Of a stretch of DNA of 64,000 nucleotides, positions 51,754 to 61,502 are shown piece after piece. The translations under genes were made by a program, and so were the position numbers. The notes below the pieces were generated by a model that was given only the letters and a program-made list of their open reading frames with translations, did not search any database and had not been told where the DNA came from. Source of the DNA: UBA2821 sp902763335 (GTDB taxonomy: Bacteria > Bacillota > Clostridia > Lachnospirales > Lachnospiraceae). The stretch lies in assembly GCA_052066835.1 (NCBI GenBank), contig JBQHRJ010000002.1; one strand, given 5' to 3'. Position 1 is the stretch's first letter; every line of letters starts with the position of its first letter.

Positions 51754-51918
51754 TCCGGCAACAAGCTTTTAATCCGTATATTTTTATTCCATATCTTGCC
51801 TGTATACCTTGCTGATTTTTTATGATAACATCATTTCGTAACATTTATGTAATATTTTCGGATGTGAAAATTTTTACACCAAAAATATGCGGTGACCCGC
51901 TATCGAAAGGAGAAACTT

Positions 51919-52737
51919 ATGAAGAAACAACATTTATACACCGGTCTGTCTGTACTTGCCACTTCGGCAATAATGGCCCTTACACCGTTAACAACACAGG
52001 CAGGAACTTTTAGAACTTATACTACACCATCGGACTGTGCTGACACTTTCAAATATATATCCGTATATAATAACTGCGGCACATTTAACTCAGATGACAT
52101 AGACGGTATCTTAAACCAGCTTAAGGACAGGTTCTGCCCTACGGTTCCATCTGCCCCTGAGTGTCCTGACACTCCACAGGAACCGGAGGCTCCCGAGACT
52201 CCGACTGCTCCGACTACTCCGGAAGTTCCAACCACTCCGGAAGCTCCGTCTGCTCCGGAAGCCCCAACTACTCCGGAAACTCCGTCTGCTCCGGAAGCTC
52301 CAACCACTCCTGTGACTCCATCCGAGCCGGAAACTCCATCTGATTCAGACGTTTCAGGAGTACATGCATATGAAAAACAGGTAGTAAATCTTGTAAATGA
52401 GGAACGTGCAAAAGCAGGTGTCGGAAAACTTGATATCGATGTGAATCTTACATCTGCTGCAAACGTCCGCTCAAAAGAAATAGTTAATACATTTTCACAT
52501 ACCCGTCCTGACGGTACCCAGTTTTATACTGCAATAAAAGAACAGGGATTCTCATATAAAGGATGCGGTGAAAATATAGCATGGGGTCAGAAAACTCCTG
52601 ATGAAGTTATGAATGCGTGGATGAACAGTTCAGGTCACCGTTCTAACATACTGAATTCCAAATATACCAAAATAGGTGTGGGGGTATATGAGGCAGAAAA
52701 CGGCAGACTTTATTGGACACAGTTGTTTGCATACTAA
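51919..52737 (+). CDS. secreted CAP/SCP-domain protein with Pro-rich repeat linker
   Basis: 272 residues from ATG 51919, after CGAAAGGAGAAACTT. Signal peptide MKKQHLYTGLSVLATSAIMA with a likely cut near TTQA-GT. A ~65-residue linker repeats TPEAPSAPEAPT-like units, encoded by imperfect 36-base repeats (about 52225-52345). The C-terminal CAP domain starts near residue 150: VVNLVNEERAKAGVGKLDID, FSHTRPDGTQF, CGENIAWGQ and MNSSGHRSNILN, giving the two His and two Glu of the family cavity. No sortase or membrane anchor is visible, so it is probably released or held in the wall by the linker. Function of bacterial CAP proteins is unsettled. Confidence 0.92.
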   Translation: MKKQHLYTGLSVLATSAIMALTPLTTQAGTFRTYTTPSDCADTFKYISVYNNCGTFNSDDIDGILNQLKDRFCPTVPSAPECPDTPQEPEAPETPTAPTTPEVPTTPEAPSAPEAPTTPETPSAPEAPTTPVTPSEPETPSDSDVSGVHAYEKQVVNLVNEERAKAGVGKLDIDVNLTSAANVRSKEIVNTFSHTRPDGTQFYTAIKEQGFSYKGCGENIAWGQKTPDEVMNAWMNSSGHRSNILNSKYTKIGVGVYEAENGRLYWTQLFAY

Positions 52738-52805
52738 TTTTTGCCTTATGCAGTTGCAAATTTTACACAAAACTCTACAAAACAAAATTATTTTATATAA
52801 AAAAG

Positions 52806-52841
52806 TCTCCAAGTTTAATTGGAGATTTTTTTATTTTTTTA
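52806..52841 (+). terminator. terminator of the CAP gene
   Basis: TCTCCAA, a 6-base loop and TTGGAGA, then a long T-rich run (TTTTTTTATTTTTTT) on the plus strand. Confidence 0.9.
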
Positions 52842-52880
52842 TCTCTGTGTTTAATATTTTCTTATTTTGTTAAAAATGAA

Positions 52881-52909
52881 TTGACTTTCCTGAAAAAGAA
52901 AGCTATACT
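52881..52909 (+). promoter_or_regulatory. sigma-A promoter of the GntR-ABC operon
   Basis: TTGACT (52881-52886), 17 bases and TATACT (52904-52909). Its -10 is overlapped by the inverted repeat at 52905-52941. Confidence 0.85.
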
Positions 52910-52941
52910 AAGTGTACTATCTTAATTAATACACTTAGTAT
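52905..52941 (+). promoter_or_regulatory. 12-bp palindromic operator, probably for the GntR regulator
   Basis: ATACTAAGTGTA and its exact reverse complement TACACTTAGTAT, spaced by 13 bases. It covers the -10 hexamer and the transcription start, a classic repression position, and lies 30 bases before the gene for a YtrA-like GntR protein. The GTGTA..TACAC core resembles operators known for that subfamily. Confidence 0.8.
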
Positions 52942-52971
52942 TTATAAGATTATCAAGGAGGTGACCCATAA

Positions 52972-53358
52972 ATGTTTCAGATTGACGCAATGTCAAGGCA
53001 GCCTGTGTATGAACAGTTAATCGACCAGATTGAACATTTTATTCTTGCAGGTCTGCTGAATCCAAATGATAAGATTCCTTCTGTAAGAAATCTTGCAGTC
53101 CAGCTTTCAGTTAATCCTAATACGATTCAGAAAGCTTATTCTGAACTCGACAGACGCGGAATAATATATTCTGTACCGGGAAGGGGATGTTTTATATCTG
53201 ATGACGCCCACAAGATACTCAGCGAATTTAAACGTACCCGCTTAAGTGATCTTGAAACTCTCATCAATGAACTTATTCTTGCAGGTGTAACCAAAGAAGA
53301 GATTATATCATGTATTGAAAATATTTTTAATAAGAAAGGAGACCTACACGATGATTAA
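52972..53358 (+). CDS. GntR-family repressor, YtrA type
   Basis: 128 residues. A winged helix fills most of it (QPVYEQLIDQIEHFILAGLL, KIPSVRNLAVQLSVNPNTIQ, KAYSELDRRGIIYSVPGRGC) with only a short helical tail, the YtrA layout. Such repressors control linked ABC transporters and often respond to cell-wall-active peptides. The ribosome site AGGAGGTGA precedes the ATG by a few bases. The stop overlaps the start of the ABC gene by eight bases. It likely binds the palindrome in its own promoter. Confidence 0.93.
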   Translation: MFQIDAMSRQPVYEQLIDQIEHFILAGLLNPNDKIPSVRNLAVQLSVNPNTIQKAYSELDRRGIIYSVPGRGCFISDDAHKILSEFKRTRLSDLETLINELILAGVTKEEIISCIENIFNKKGDLHDD

Positions 53359-54268
53359 GGTTTCAAATATATCAAAGTCTTTTGACGACTTCAAAGCACT
53401 TGACAATATATCATGCAGTATTCCTAAAGGATGCATTTACGGTATGGTAGGTTCCAACGGTGCCGGAAAATCAACTTTTCTTCGTCTGTTATCAGGGGTT
53501 TACCGTCCGGACATCGGAACAATATTAATTGATGACGAAAACGTATGGAACAATCCGGTTGCAAAGGAGAATATTTCATATACACCGGATGACTTTTATT
53601 TTCAGTCAGGCTGGAGCATGAACAGAATGGCGAAACTGTATTCAGCAACATATTCAAAATTTGATATGGAGCGTTTTGATTATCTTGTCAAATCATTTGA
53701 CCTCAACCCCAAGAAGAGTCTTAACACTTTTTCTAAGGGTATGAAACGACAGGTGGCCATAATACTTTCACTCTGCTGCCACTGCGATTATATGTTTTTT
53801 GATGAAACATTCGACGGACTCGACCCGGTGATGAGAAGCCTGATTAAAAGTCTTATATGTGAGGAAGTCATAGAAAATAAGGCTACCGCAATAATCACTT
53901 CACATTCACTCCGTGAGCTTGAAGATACATGCGACCAGTTATCACTGTTACACAAGGGCGGTCTTGTATTTGAAAGTGATATTGCAAAACTTAAAACTTC
54001 ACTATTTAAAATTCAGATTGCATTTACCACTGAATACAAAAAAGATATTTTTAATGACATTGAAATGCTTCATTATTCAAAAATCGGTTCGGTCTCCAAC
54101 ATGATAGTCCGCGGTGATAAAACTGCCATAGTTGCAAGGCTGAAAACTATGAACCCTGTTTTACTTGATGTACTTCCGCTCAGTCTTGAAGAAGTATTTA
54201 CATATGAAATGGAGGCTTTAGGATACAGTTTTGAAAATGTAGCAGGAGGAGGATATGAAAATGAGTAA
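53351..54268 (+). CDS. ABC transporter ATP-binding protein
   Basis: 305 residues from ATG 53351, nine bases after AAAGGAG. Walker A VGSNGAGKSTFLRLL near residue 36, a signature-like FSKGMKRQVAI, Walker B DYMFFDETFDGLDPVM and the switch His in AIITSHSLRELEDT. The signature departs from LSGGQ, as is common in YtrB/BcrA-type subunits. The C-terminal ~80 residues form an extra domain. It should pair with the membrane protein encoded next, whose start overlaps its end. Confidence 0.92.
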   Translation: MIKVSNISKSFDDFKALDNISCSIPKGCIYGMVGSNGAGKSTFLRLLSGVYRPDIGTILIDDENVWNNPVAKENISYTPDDFYFQSGWSMNRMAKLYSATYSKFDMERFDYLVKSFDLNPKKSLNTFSKGMKRQVAIILSLCCHCDYMFFDETFDGLDPVMRSLIKSLICEEVIENKATAIITSHSLRELEDTCDQLSLLHKGGLVFESDIAKLKTSLFKIQIAFTTEYKKDIFNDIEMLHYSKIGSVSNMIVRGDKTAIVARLKTMNPVLLDVLPLSLEEVFTYEMEALGYSFENVAGGGYENE

Positions 54269-56336
54269 AAAGAATATTTCAGGAAAGAAAATATTTGATT
54301 TTAACCTTTTCAAAGAAGGTTTCAGGCAGTTAAAAGTTCTTGGATTTATTTCACTGATTATTTATATAATCGAAGCCATTCTTGTTTCAATGAATGAATA
54401 TGAGCTTATAGGATTTACAGGAATACGTGCAGTCAATCTGTCCGACATACACCCGATTGCCTATCTCACATTTATTATTGTGGCACCACTTTTTTCGCTG
54501 TACCTTTTTGGATTTTTAAATTCAAAAACATCCAGTGACTTTTACCACTCACTGCCACATACACGAACATGTATTATTACAAGCTTTACGGCAGCCATCG
54601 TATCATGGATATTTATCATACTGGCTTCATCATCAGCTTTAGCCATTGGGATACACGCTTGTTTTCCGAACAAGTACAATATTGCGTATCGTGAAATATT
54701 TATGATTCTGACAGGAATATTTATTGCTTCACTGCTTGTAACAAGTGCAACTGTACTGGCATGCTGCATAACAGGTACACTGCTTACAAACATAGCAGTC
54801 ACAGGCATAATATTATTTTTCCCTTGTTTTATGGCAGAAATGTTTAAATATTCTATTATGGCAAAATGCGGTTTCCTTCTGTCATCAAAATACGTTTTTC
54901 CTTCACTTACGGGAAGAAATAATCTGGTTACTTCATTATTGGTAAACCTGTTTTTTAATGACAACTCTAACACATCAATTATGAGCAGTTTTACCCAGCC
55001 TTTTGCTTACCTGTATACATTCTGCGTTTCCGCCATACTGTTCGGTCTGGCTATATTCTTTTTCAATAAAAGGAAAAGTGAAACTGCAGGCAGCCCAGCA
55101 CCAAATAAATATGTCCAGGCATTATACAGAATGTGCATCACTATCGCACTCTGCATGTTCCCTATACTTATGATATTTGGCGAAGCAGCAGGCGCAACCG
55201 AGATAATAACCATATATGTAATAATTGTGGTAATTTATTTCTTATTTGAAATAATCACTACAAAAACCGTAAAACGTGTTATAAAAATCATTCCGGGACT
55301 TATAGTTATAGGAATACTTAATGTAGCATTAATCGTAATAATAAATCTGTGTGCAAATAATGCCATCGGCTTTATGCCGGATTCGGATGATATATCTTAT
55401 ATAAAGATTATTCCTTCCGACGAGTCCTATGTATACACAACACACGATCGTCTTGTATACGAGTATTTTTCTCTTCTTCAGCAGAATATAAAAATACAGG
55501 ACGAGGATATATTTGAATATGTAAGTAAAGCGTTGTCAAATACCAGTACTATTCAGGAATACCAGACAAGATATCTTATTGAGATACACACTAAAGACGG
55601 CAAGACAAGGTACCGTAACATACCGGTACGTAAAAAACTTACAAATGCCATTGATGAGTATTACGTAAAAAACAGCAATTTTTCAGATTATATAAGCACT
55701 CTTCCTGAGTATAATTCTGTATCCTTAGACATATCTGACAATATAAAAGGAAAAGATTTAAAGGAACTTTATAATACTCTCCGTGAAGAATATGAATCAT
55801 TATCTGACTCTGAAAAATACAATGTTATCACCGGAAACACACCATTACCGAATATTGCATCAATTTCGATAACATTTAATTATAAAGGACAGACAACTGA
55901 GTTATGGTTCCCTATTACGGGTACCCTGCCTAAGACTCTTGAAAAATATGTAAATATCAAATACGAGAGCGATGACACATTCAGCAAGGCAAAGAAGATT
56001 TTAAATGATTTACAGACATATACCGCAGTGTCAGCTACGAATTATATATCTGTCAGCATTGAACCTATTTCACCGGACGAACGTCACCCATCTATATATT
56101 CTGATTTCTCAACAGATGATTTTACGGACGGAAATGCCACTGCTGAACTTTACAAAAAACTGTCAGAATATATACCTACCACTCCTGACGACATTATAAA
56201 GGTGCTCTCAGATAAAAAGGGATACTACTACATAGCGATTGATACTACATGGGATTCTTTCATTTGTATGGTACCTGTAAACGATGAAACAACAAATATA
56301 TTCACTCAATTGGAGGTAAAAGAACAAAATGATTGA
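54255..56336 (+). CDS. ABC-2-like permease with large extracytoplasmic domain
   Basis: 693 residues. Six to eight membrane helices fall between residues ~30 and ~370 (for example VLGFISLIIYIIEAILVSM, IIPGLIVIGILNVALIVIIN). The C-terminal ~320 residues are soluble, charged and probably outside, in the manner of the long-tailed permeases found with YtrA-type operons in Clostridia. No substrate can be named. An alternative start two codons later (ATG 54261) is equally well placed relative to AGGAGGAGG. Start overlaps the ABC gene by 14 bases and the end overlaps the next gene by eight, so the operon is tightly coupled. Confidence 0.82.
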   Translation: MKMSKKNISGKKIFDFNLFKEGFRQLKVLGFISLIIYIIEAILVSMNEYELIGFTGIRAVNLSDIHPIAYLTFIIVAPLFSLYLFGFLNSKTSSDFYHSLPHTRTCIITSFTAAIVSWIFIILASSSALAIGIHACFPNKYNIAYREIFMILTGIFIASLLVTSATVLACCITGTLLTNIAVTGIILFFPCFMAEMFKYSIMAKCGFLLSSKYVFPSLTGRNNLVTSLLVNLFFNDNSNTSIMSSFTQPFAYLYTFCVSAILFGLAIFFFNKRKSETAGSPAPNKYVQALYRMCITIALCMFPILMIFGEAAGATEIITIYVIIVVIYFLFEIITTKTVKRVIKIIPGLIVIGILNVALIVIINLCANNAIGFMPDSDDISYIKIIPSDESYVYTTHDRLVYEYFSLLQQNIKIQDEDIFEYVSKALSNTSTIQEYQTRYLIEIHTKDGKTRYRNIPVRKKLTNAIDEYYVKNSNFSDYISTLPEYNSVSLDISDNIKGKDLKELYNTLREEYESLSDSEKYNVITGNTPLPNIASISITFNYKGQTTELWFPITGTLPKTLEKYVNIKYESDDTFSKAKKILNDLQTYTAVSATNYISVSIEPISPDERHPSIYSDFSTDDFTDGNATAELYKKLSEYIPTTPDDIIKVLSDKKGYYYIAIDTTWDSFICMVPVNDETTNIFTQLEVKEQND

Positions 56337-59169
56337 AGTAAGAAATCTATATAAAACCTATAAGCCCAAAAAGGGCAAAGCTGTAGAAGCTTTAAAAAAT
56401 ATCAGTTTAAAATTTGAGGATAAAGGCTTAGTCTTTATCCTCGGTAAATCAGGAAGCGGTAAATCCACTCTCCTCAACATGCTTGGCGGACTTGATAAAT
56501 TCGATGCCGGAGAAATCATCATAAAAGGTAAATCATCATCAGATTTTACCCAGTCTGATTTCGACTCATACCGTAATACTTTTATCGGATTTATATTTCA
56601 GGAGTACAATATATTAAACGACTTCACGGTAGGTGCAAACATAGCACTGTCAATGGAGTTACAGGGAAAGAAACCGACTAAGGAAGCTCTTAACTCTATT
56701 CTTGATGAAGTGGACCTGACCGGTTTCGCCTCAAGAAAGCCTAACGAGTTGTCCGGCGGTCAGAAGCAGCGTGTTGCCATCGCCCGTGCCTTAATCAAAA
56801 ATCCGGAAATAATTATGGCGGATGAACCTACCGGAGCGCTGGATTCAAATACTGGAAAACAGGTTTTTGATACCTTAAAGAAATTATCTGAAAATAAACT
56901 TGTCATAGTCGTATCACATGACCGCGAGTTTGCCGAACAGTACGGTGACCGTGTAATCGAGCTTGCCGACGGTGAAATCATAAGCGATATCAAAAAATAT
57001 GTGGCAAAGGCATCCTCTGTTTCTGATGGAATAGATATTATCGAAGATAAACTCATCCATATAAAATCAGGTTATGAACTTACAGAAAATGATTTGAAGA
57101 TGATAAATGATTATCTGAAACAAAATACGGATTCAGACTCTTTTATATCCATTGATTCAAAGACTAATGATGATATCAGACGTGCCGCAAAAATCGACGA
57201 TTCAGGTAACAGAGAGGCATTTCATGATACCACTGACGAATCCTTAGACATACCTGATTACTCACCTGATGATTTTAAACTTATACGTTCGAGACTTCCA
57301 CTCCACAATTCCTTAAAGATGGCATTCGGAAGTCTTAAGAAGAAACCTTTCAGACTTATTATGACTATTATTTTATCAACGGTGGCATTTACCCTGTTTG
57401 GACTTGTAAATACAATGTCAACCTACGATCCTGTCAAATCAGGAACAGATTCAATAATAGACAGCAATGTAAATTATACGGCATTTACAAAAGAGGTCGC
57501 AAACAATGATTACGGAACAACGTATTATACTCAACAGCTGCTTACAGATGATGATGTTGACAGGATTTCCAAAAAATTTCCTAAGCTTACTTTTAACAAA
57601 GTAATATCACCTATGACGGCTGACCTGACTATTGAAAACTTATTTAACACCGATGCCATACACGCTGACAACTACTCTACTTACTATACTACCATGTTTT
57701 CAGGTGTTGTTCATGTAACTGATTCAACTCTTTCCGATATGGATTACAAAATCACCGGAAGACTTCCTGAAAAGGATAATGAAGTAGCCATAACAAGTAT
57801 AGCCGCCGAATCATTTATAAAAGCCGGTTACAGAAAAGATGAAAAGCAGGAAAAAGCTATTGACATAAAGCTTGAAACTGACCTTATAGGCAAGACACTG
57901 TCACTTTCATTATGCGGATATAAAGAATTTACCATAACCGGCATAATTGATACAGGATATGACAGTGACAGATATTCAGAATACAAGGAATCACACAGTG
58001 AAGAAAGCCTTTCTCTTAAAGACTATATGATGATTAGTGAGAAAAATGTTGTTGATGCCTACAGCTATCACACAATGTTATTTACATCAGAAAATATTTT
58101 TAACGAGATTGCCGATTCAAATATAGGTGTCGAAAGCAATGGTTCCTCATACTCTACTGATTTTTATGATAATGCTGTTAATAACAACTGGTATAACATT
58201 AATTATTTAGCCGAATATCGTATGATCAACGATACAATAAAATCTAACATGATACTTTTTGATGAAAGCAAAGAGCCGGGTCCTACTGATATCATTATCC
58301 CGGTATCACTTCTTGCAGGTAATGTAGAAGCAAGCCTGAATGCAAAAATATTTGGCAATATTCAGGACAACGGTTTTACATTGACAGAAGAAAATATAGC
58401 CGCCATTAAGACTGCCATCACAGAAAACATGGATTCACTGAAATCATTTCCTATAATGATGGAATGCGGTTCAGCATCTAACGGATGGAACTTCACCAGC
58501 AAAACAATGAATGTTGCAGGTGTATATGTGGATATTGATACTCCATATTACGGTCTCGCCATATTACATGACGGTTTCTTTAAAGAAGCAAATATATCTG
58601 ATGACGGTAAATACAAGGCCATTATTGCTGACATGCCTTCTGACAAAAACACTGTAACCGACATCGTTAAATATTCACTTGATAACGGTGTGAAAGATAT
58701 GCGTTACCCATTAAACAACTGTACATCATATATGGTCTCAAATGTAAATGATATTATATCGACAATAAAACCGGTATTCCTCTACACAGGTATATTCTTT
58801 GCCGTATTTGCAGCATTGATGTTGATGAACTTTATAACAACAAGTATTTCATACAAGAAGAGAGAAATCGGAATATTGCGTGCAGTCGGTGCCCGTGGAG
58901 CGGATGTATTTAAAATATTCTTTAACGAAAGCCTTATCATTGCACTTATAAACTGGCTTTTGTCAATCATAGTCACCGGAGTTATTGTACTGATAATCAA
59001 TACAACATGCAGAAGCACTTACAACCTTTCCATAACGATACTTCATTTTGGAATAATCCAGCTCATTCTGATGCTCATAATAAGCACAGGTGTTGCATTC
59101 ATTGCAAGCTTTATACCTGTATATAAGGTATCAAAGAAAAAACCTATCGAAGTTATCAGAAAGAACTGA
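56329..59169 (+). CDS. MacB-like fused ABC transporter (ATPase + FtsX permease)
   Basis: 946 residues. Residues 1-~225 are a LolD/MacB-type ATPase: Walker A LGKSGSGKSTLLNMLGG near 38, signature ELSGGQKQRVAIARAL, Walker B IIMADEPTGALDS, switch His VVSHDREFAEQ. A ~110-residue charged linker leads to one helix (RLIMTIILSTVAFTLFGLV, ~345), a ~420-residue external domain and three C-terminal helices with the FtsX core SYKKREIGILRAVGARGADV. This is the four-helix type VII (MacB) plan. Family members export or sense peptides by mechanotransmission. With the GntR regulator it suggests a response to antimicrobial peptides; this is inference. Ends at a strong terminator. Confidence 0.9.
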   Translation: MIEVRNLYKTYKPKKGKAVEALKNISLKFEDKGLVFILGKSGSGKSTLLNMLGGLDKFDAGEIIIKGKSSSDFTQSDFDSYRNTFIGFIFQEYNILNDFTVGANIALSMELQGKKPTKEALNSILDEVDLTGFASRKPNELSGGQKQRVAIARALIKNPEIIMADEPTGALDSNTGKQVFDTLKKLSENKLVIVVSHDREFAEQYGDRVIELADGEIISDIKKYVAKASSVSDGIDIIEDKLIHIKSGYELTENDLKMINDYLKQNTDSDSFISIDSKTNDDIRRAAKIDDSGNREAFHDTTDESLDIPDYSPDDFKLIRSRLPLHNSLKMAFGSLKKKPFRLIMTIILSTVAFTLFGLVNTMSTYDPVKSGTDSIIDSNVNYTAFTKEVANNDYGTTYYTQQLLTDDDVDRISKKFPKLTFNKVISPMTADLTIENLFNTDAIHADNYSTYYTTMFSGVVHVTDSTLSDMDYKITGRLPEKDNEVAITSIAAESFIKAGYRKDEKQEKAIDIKLETDLIGKTLSLSLCGYKEFTITGIIDTGYDSDRYSEYKESHSEESLSLKDYMMISEKNVVDAYSYHTMLFTSENIFNEIADSNIGVESNGSSYSTDFYDNAVNNNWYNINYLAEYRMINDTIKSNMILFDESKEPGPTDIIIPVSLLAGNVEASLNAKIFGNIQDNGFTLTEENIAAIKTAITENMDSLKSFPIMMECGSASNGWNFTSKTMNVAGVYVDIDTPYYGLAILHDGFFKEANISDDGKYKAIIADMPSDKNTVTDIVKYSLDNGVKDMRYPLNNCTSYMVSNVNDIISTIKPVFLYTGIFFAVFAALMLMNFITTSISYKKREIGILRAVGARGADVFKIFFNESLIIALINWLLSIIVTGVIVLIINTTCRSTYNLSITILHFGIIQLILMLIISTGVAFIASFIPVYKVSKKKPIEVIRKN

Positions 59170-59192
59170 TTATAGCTAATATACAGCACAAC

Positions 59193-59244
59193 AAAACAGC
59201 CACATTCCGGCTCACCAGACAGTGCAGCGGAATATGGCTGTTTT
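59193..59244 (+). terminator. bidirectional terminator between the ABC operon and thrS
   Basis: AAAACAGCC-(A)-ATTCCG paired with CGGAAT-(AT)-GGCTGTTTT across a 20-base loop, then ATTATT. On the minus strand the hairpin also ends in TTTTGTT, so it can stop thrS transcripts too. Confidence 0.85.
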
Positions 59245-59262
59245 ATTATTGTAAAATATTTA

Positions 59263-61218
59263 TTACTGTTCTACTTCTACTTTTCTGATTTCTTTTGTTC
59301 TGATTTCTTTACAGATATCATCGATAAATGTACTTAAATCTTTCTGGCCTTCATCTCCAAGGAATCGGCTTCTTACAGATACTTTACCCTCTTCCTCTTC
59401 CTTCTGACCAACCACGAGCATGTATGGAACTTTGGCAAGTCTTGTCTCTCTTATCTTGTAACCAATCTTCTCTGAACGGTTATCCATAGTTGCATCGATG
59501 CCGTTCTTCTTGAGTTCTGCAAGTACTTTTTCAGCATAATCACCATATTTCTCTGATATAGGAAGTACTCTTACCTGCTCAGGACAGAGCCATGTAGGGA
59601 ATAAACCTGCATATTTCTCTATAAGCCATGCAAGAGTTCTCTCATAACATCCGAGTGATGTTCTGTGGATAATGTATGGTCTCTTCTTATCACCATTCTG
59701 GTCTATATAATACATATCAAACTTCTCGGCTGTTGCACAGTCAAGCTGTATTGTAATCATTGTATCTTCCTTGCCGTATACATTCTTTGCCTGAATATCA
59801 ATCTTTGGTCCGTAGAATGCAGCCTCTCCGTCAGCCTCGACAAATTCTACATTTTTCTCGACAAGTACTTCACGCAGAGCATCCTGTGTGCTGTTCCAGT
59901 AATCATCATCACCAAGATATTTTTTCTTATTTTCAGGGTCCCATTTTGACAGACGGAATGTTATATCATTCTGAAGTCCTAGTACGCTAAGTACATAATA
60001 TGCAAGGTCAAGACAGCTCTTTAACTCTTCCTCTGCCTGATCAGGACGGATAACAAGATGTCCCTCACTGATTGTAAACTGACGTACTCTTGTAAGTCCG
60101 TGCATCTCACCTGAATCTTCTTTTCTGAACAGTGTAGATGTCTCTGACATTCTGTATGGAAGGTCTCTGTATGACTTCTGTGTATTCTTATATACATAAT
60201 ACTGGAACGGACATGTCATAGGACGAAGTGCAAATACTTCCTTGTCTGTCTCCTCATCACCGAGTACAAACATTCCTTCCTTATAGTGATCCCAGTGGCC
60301 TGATATTTTGTACAAATCACTCTTAGCCATGAGAGGTGTCTTTGTACGGACATATCCCCAGTCATTATCCTCAAGGTCTTCTATCCATCTCTGGAGTTTT
60401 GTTATCATCTTTACACCCTTTGGCAGTATAAGCGGAAGTCCCTGACCTATAACATCAACTGTGTTAAATAATTCCATCTCACGTCCAAGCTTATTGTGGT
60501 CACGTTTCTTGATATCTTCAAGATGCTCAAGATATGCTTTTAAGTCATCCTTCTTATCAAACGCTGTTCCATATATTCTCTGAAGCTGTGCTCTGTCAGA
60601 ATCTCCTCTCCAATATGCCATTGATGATGAAATAAGCTTAAATGCCTTAATCTTTCCTGTACTCATAAGGTGTGGTCCTGCACAGAGGTCTGTGAAATCT
60701 CCCTGACTGTAAAATGATATTTCAGCATCCTCAGGTAAATCCTTAATAAGCTCAACCTTATATGGCTCATTTCTCTCTTCCATATATTTGATTGCCTCTT
60801 CTCTAGGCATTGTAAATCTCTCTATCTTTGCATTCTTCTTTATTATTTTCTTCATCTCAGCCTCAAGCTTATCAAGATCTTCTCTTGAAAAAGGCTCAGC
60901 ATCAAAGTCATAGTAAAATCCTTCATCTATAGATGGTCCGATTGTAATCTTTGCATCAGGATAAAGATTCTTTACTGCCTCTGCAAGAACGTGTGAAGCT
61001 GTATGTCTGTATGCAGCTTTACCTTTCTCATCTGCAAATGTAAGTATATTTACTGTACAATCCTTATCTACTATTGTACGAAGGTCTACAACCTCTCCGT
61101 CAACCTCTCCTGCACATGCATTTCTTGCAAGTCCTTCACTGATATCTCTTGCGATATCATATACTGACATTGACTGTTCATATTCTTTTGATGATCCGTC
61201 TTTTAATGTGATTTTCAT
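59263..61218 (-). CDS. thrS: threonyl-tRNA synthetase
   Basis: 651 residues with all domains: an N-terminal TGS (MKITLKDGSSKEYEQSMSVY), an editing domain with HTASHVLAEAVKNLYPDAKI and the zinc-type CAGPHL, a class II core (motif 2 region TSTLFRKEDSGEMHGLTRVR; motif 3 HRTSLGCYERTLAWLIEKYA) and an anticodon domain (PEQVRVLPISEKYGDYAEKV). It charges tRNA-Thr. Expression is probably controlled by the T-box in its leader. Confidence 0.97.
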   Translation of the reverse strand: MKITLKDGSSKEYEQSMSVYDIARDISEGLARNACAGEVDGEVVDLRTIVDKDCTVNILTFADEKGKAAYRHTASHVLAEAVKNLYPDAKITIGPSIDEGFYYDFDAEPFSREDLDKLEAEMKKIIKKNAKIERFTMPREEAIKYMEERNEPYKVELIKDLPEDAEISFYSQGDFTDLCAGPHLMSTGKIKAFKLISSSMAYWRGDSDRAQLQRIYGTAFDKKDDLKAYLEHLEDIKKRDHNKLGREMELFNTVDVIGQGLPLILPKGVKMITKLQRWIEDLEDNDWGYVRTKTPLMAKSDLYKISGHWDHYKEGMFVLGDEETDKEVFALRPMTCPFQYYVYKNTQKSYRDLPYRMSETSTLFRKEDSGEMHGLTRVRQFTISEGHLVIRPDQAEEELKSCLDLAYYVLSVLGLQNDITFRLSKWDPENKKKYLGDDDYWNSTQDALREVLVEKNVEFVEADGEAAFYGPKIDIQAKNVYGKEDTMITIQLDCATAEKFDMYYIDQNGDKKRPYIIHRTSLGCYERTLAWLIEKYAGLFPTWLCPEQVRVLPISEKYGDYAEKVLAELKKNGIDATMDNRSEKIGYKIRETRLAKVPYMLVVGQKEEEEGKVSVRSRFLGDEGQKDLSTFIDDICKEIRTKEIRKVEVEQ

Positions 61219-61236
61219 TTCATATCTTCCTTTCCT

Positions 61237-61496
61237 TAAAAAAAATCCCTTATGACAACTGTTTCGACAGATGTCATAAGGGACGATTGTTATCGCGGTT
61301 CCACCCTGATTGCATAATATAAATTATGCCTCTCAATTTAATGATTGTAACGTAATCAACGGACTTTTTTAGAGCCACTCCGAGGTAGTCTTCGTCACTG
61401 CTCCGGTAGGTGGTTTCCAGCCTGTCCACCCTCTCTGTAACTTTCTGCAATGATTACTCGTCTCATCATCGTGTTATGTTTATTTTTGTTTTTACT
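61237..61496 (-). promoter_or_regulatory. T-box riboswitch of thrS
   Basis: Leader on the minus strand between the promoter and thrS. The conserved T-box sequence AGGGTGGAACCGCG is at 61294-61307; downstream is an intrinsic terminator with a perfect arm (CCCTTATGACA / TGTCATAAGGG, 61247-61282) and a run of T. Stem I lies upstream, with an AGAGAGGG segment and, near 61381-61389, ACTACCTCG, where ACC (61384-61386) is the likely threonine specifier. Uncharged tRNA-Thr would stabilise the antiterminator and allow thrS transcription. Confidence 0.93.
61247..61282 (-). terminator. regulated terminator of the thrS T-box
   Basis: An 11-bp perfect stem with partial extension around a CTGTCGAAACAG-type inner hairpin, followed on the minus strand by A and eight T. 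Confidence 0.93.
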
Positions 61497-61502
61497 GTTT
61501 TC

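Noticed and set aside
51880..51918. possible riboswitch before the CAP gene (GCGGTGACCCGC hairpin and CTATCGAAAGGAG)
   Set aside because: Only a 4-bp stem can be drawn and the leader is too short for a known riboswitch; it is simply the ribosome-site region.
52160..52360. CAP linker repeats as a CRISPR array or minisatellite outside genes
   Set aside because: The repeats are in frame, unspaced and encode a Pro-rich linker; no palindromic repeat or unique spacers.
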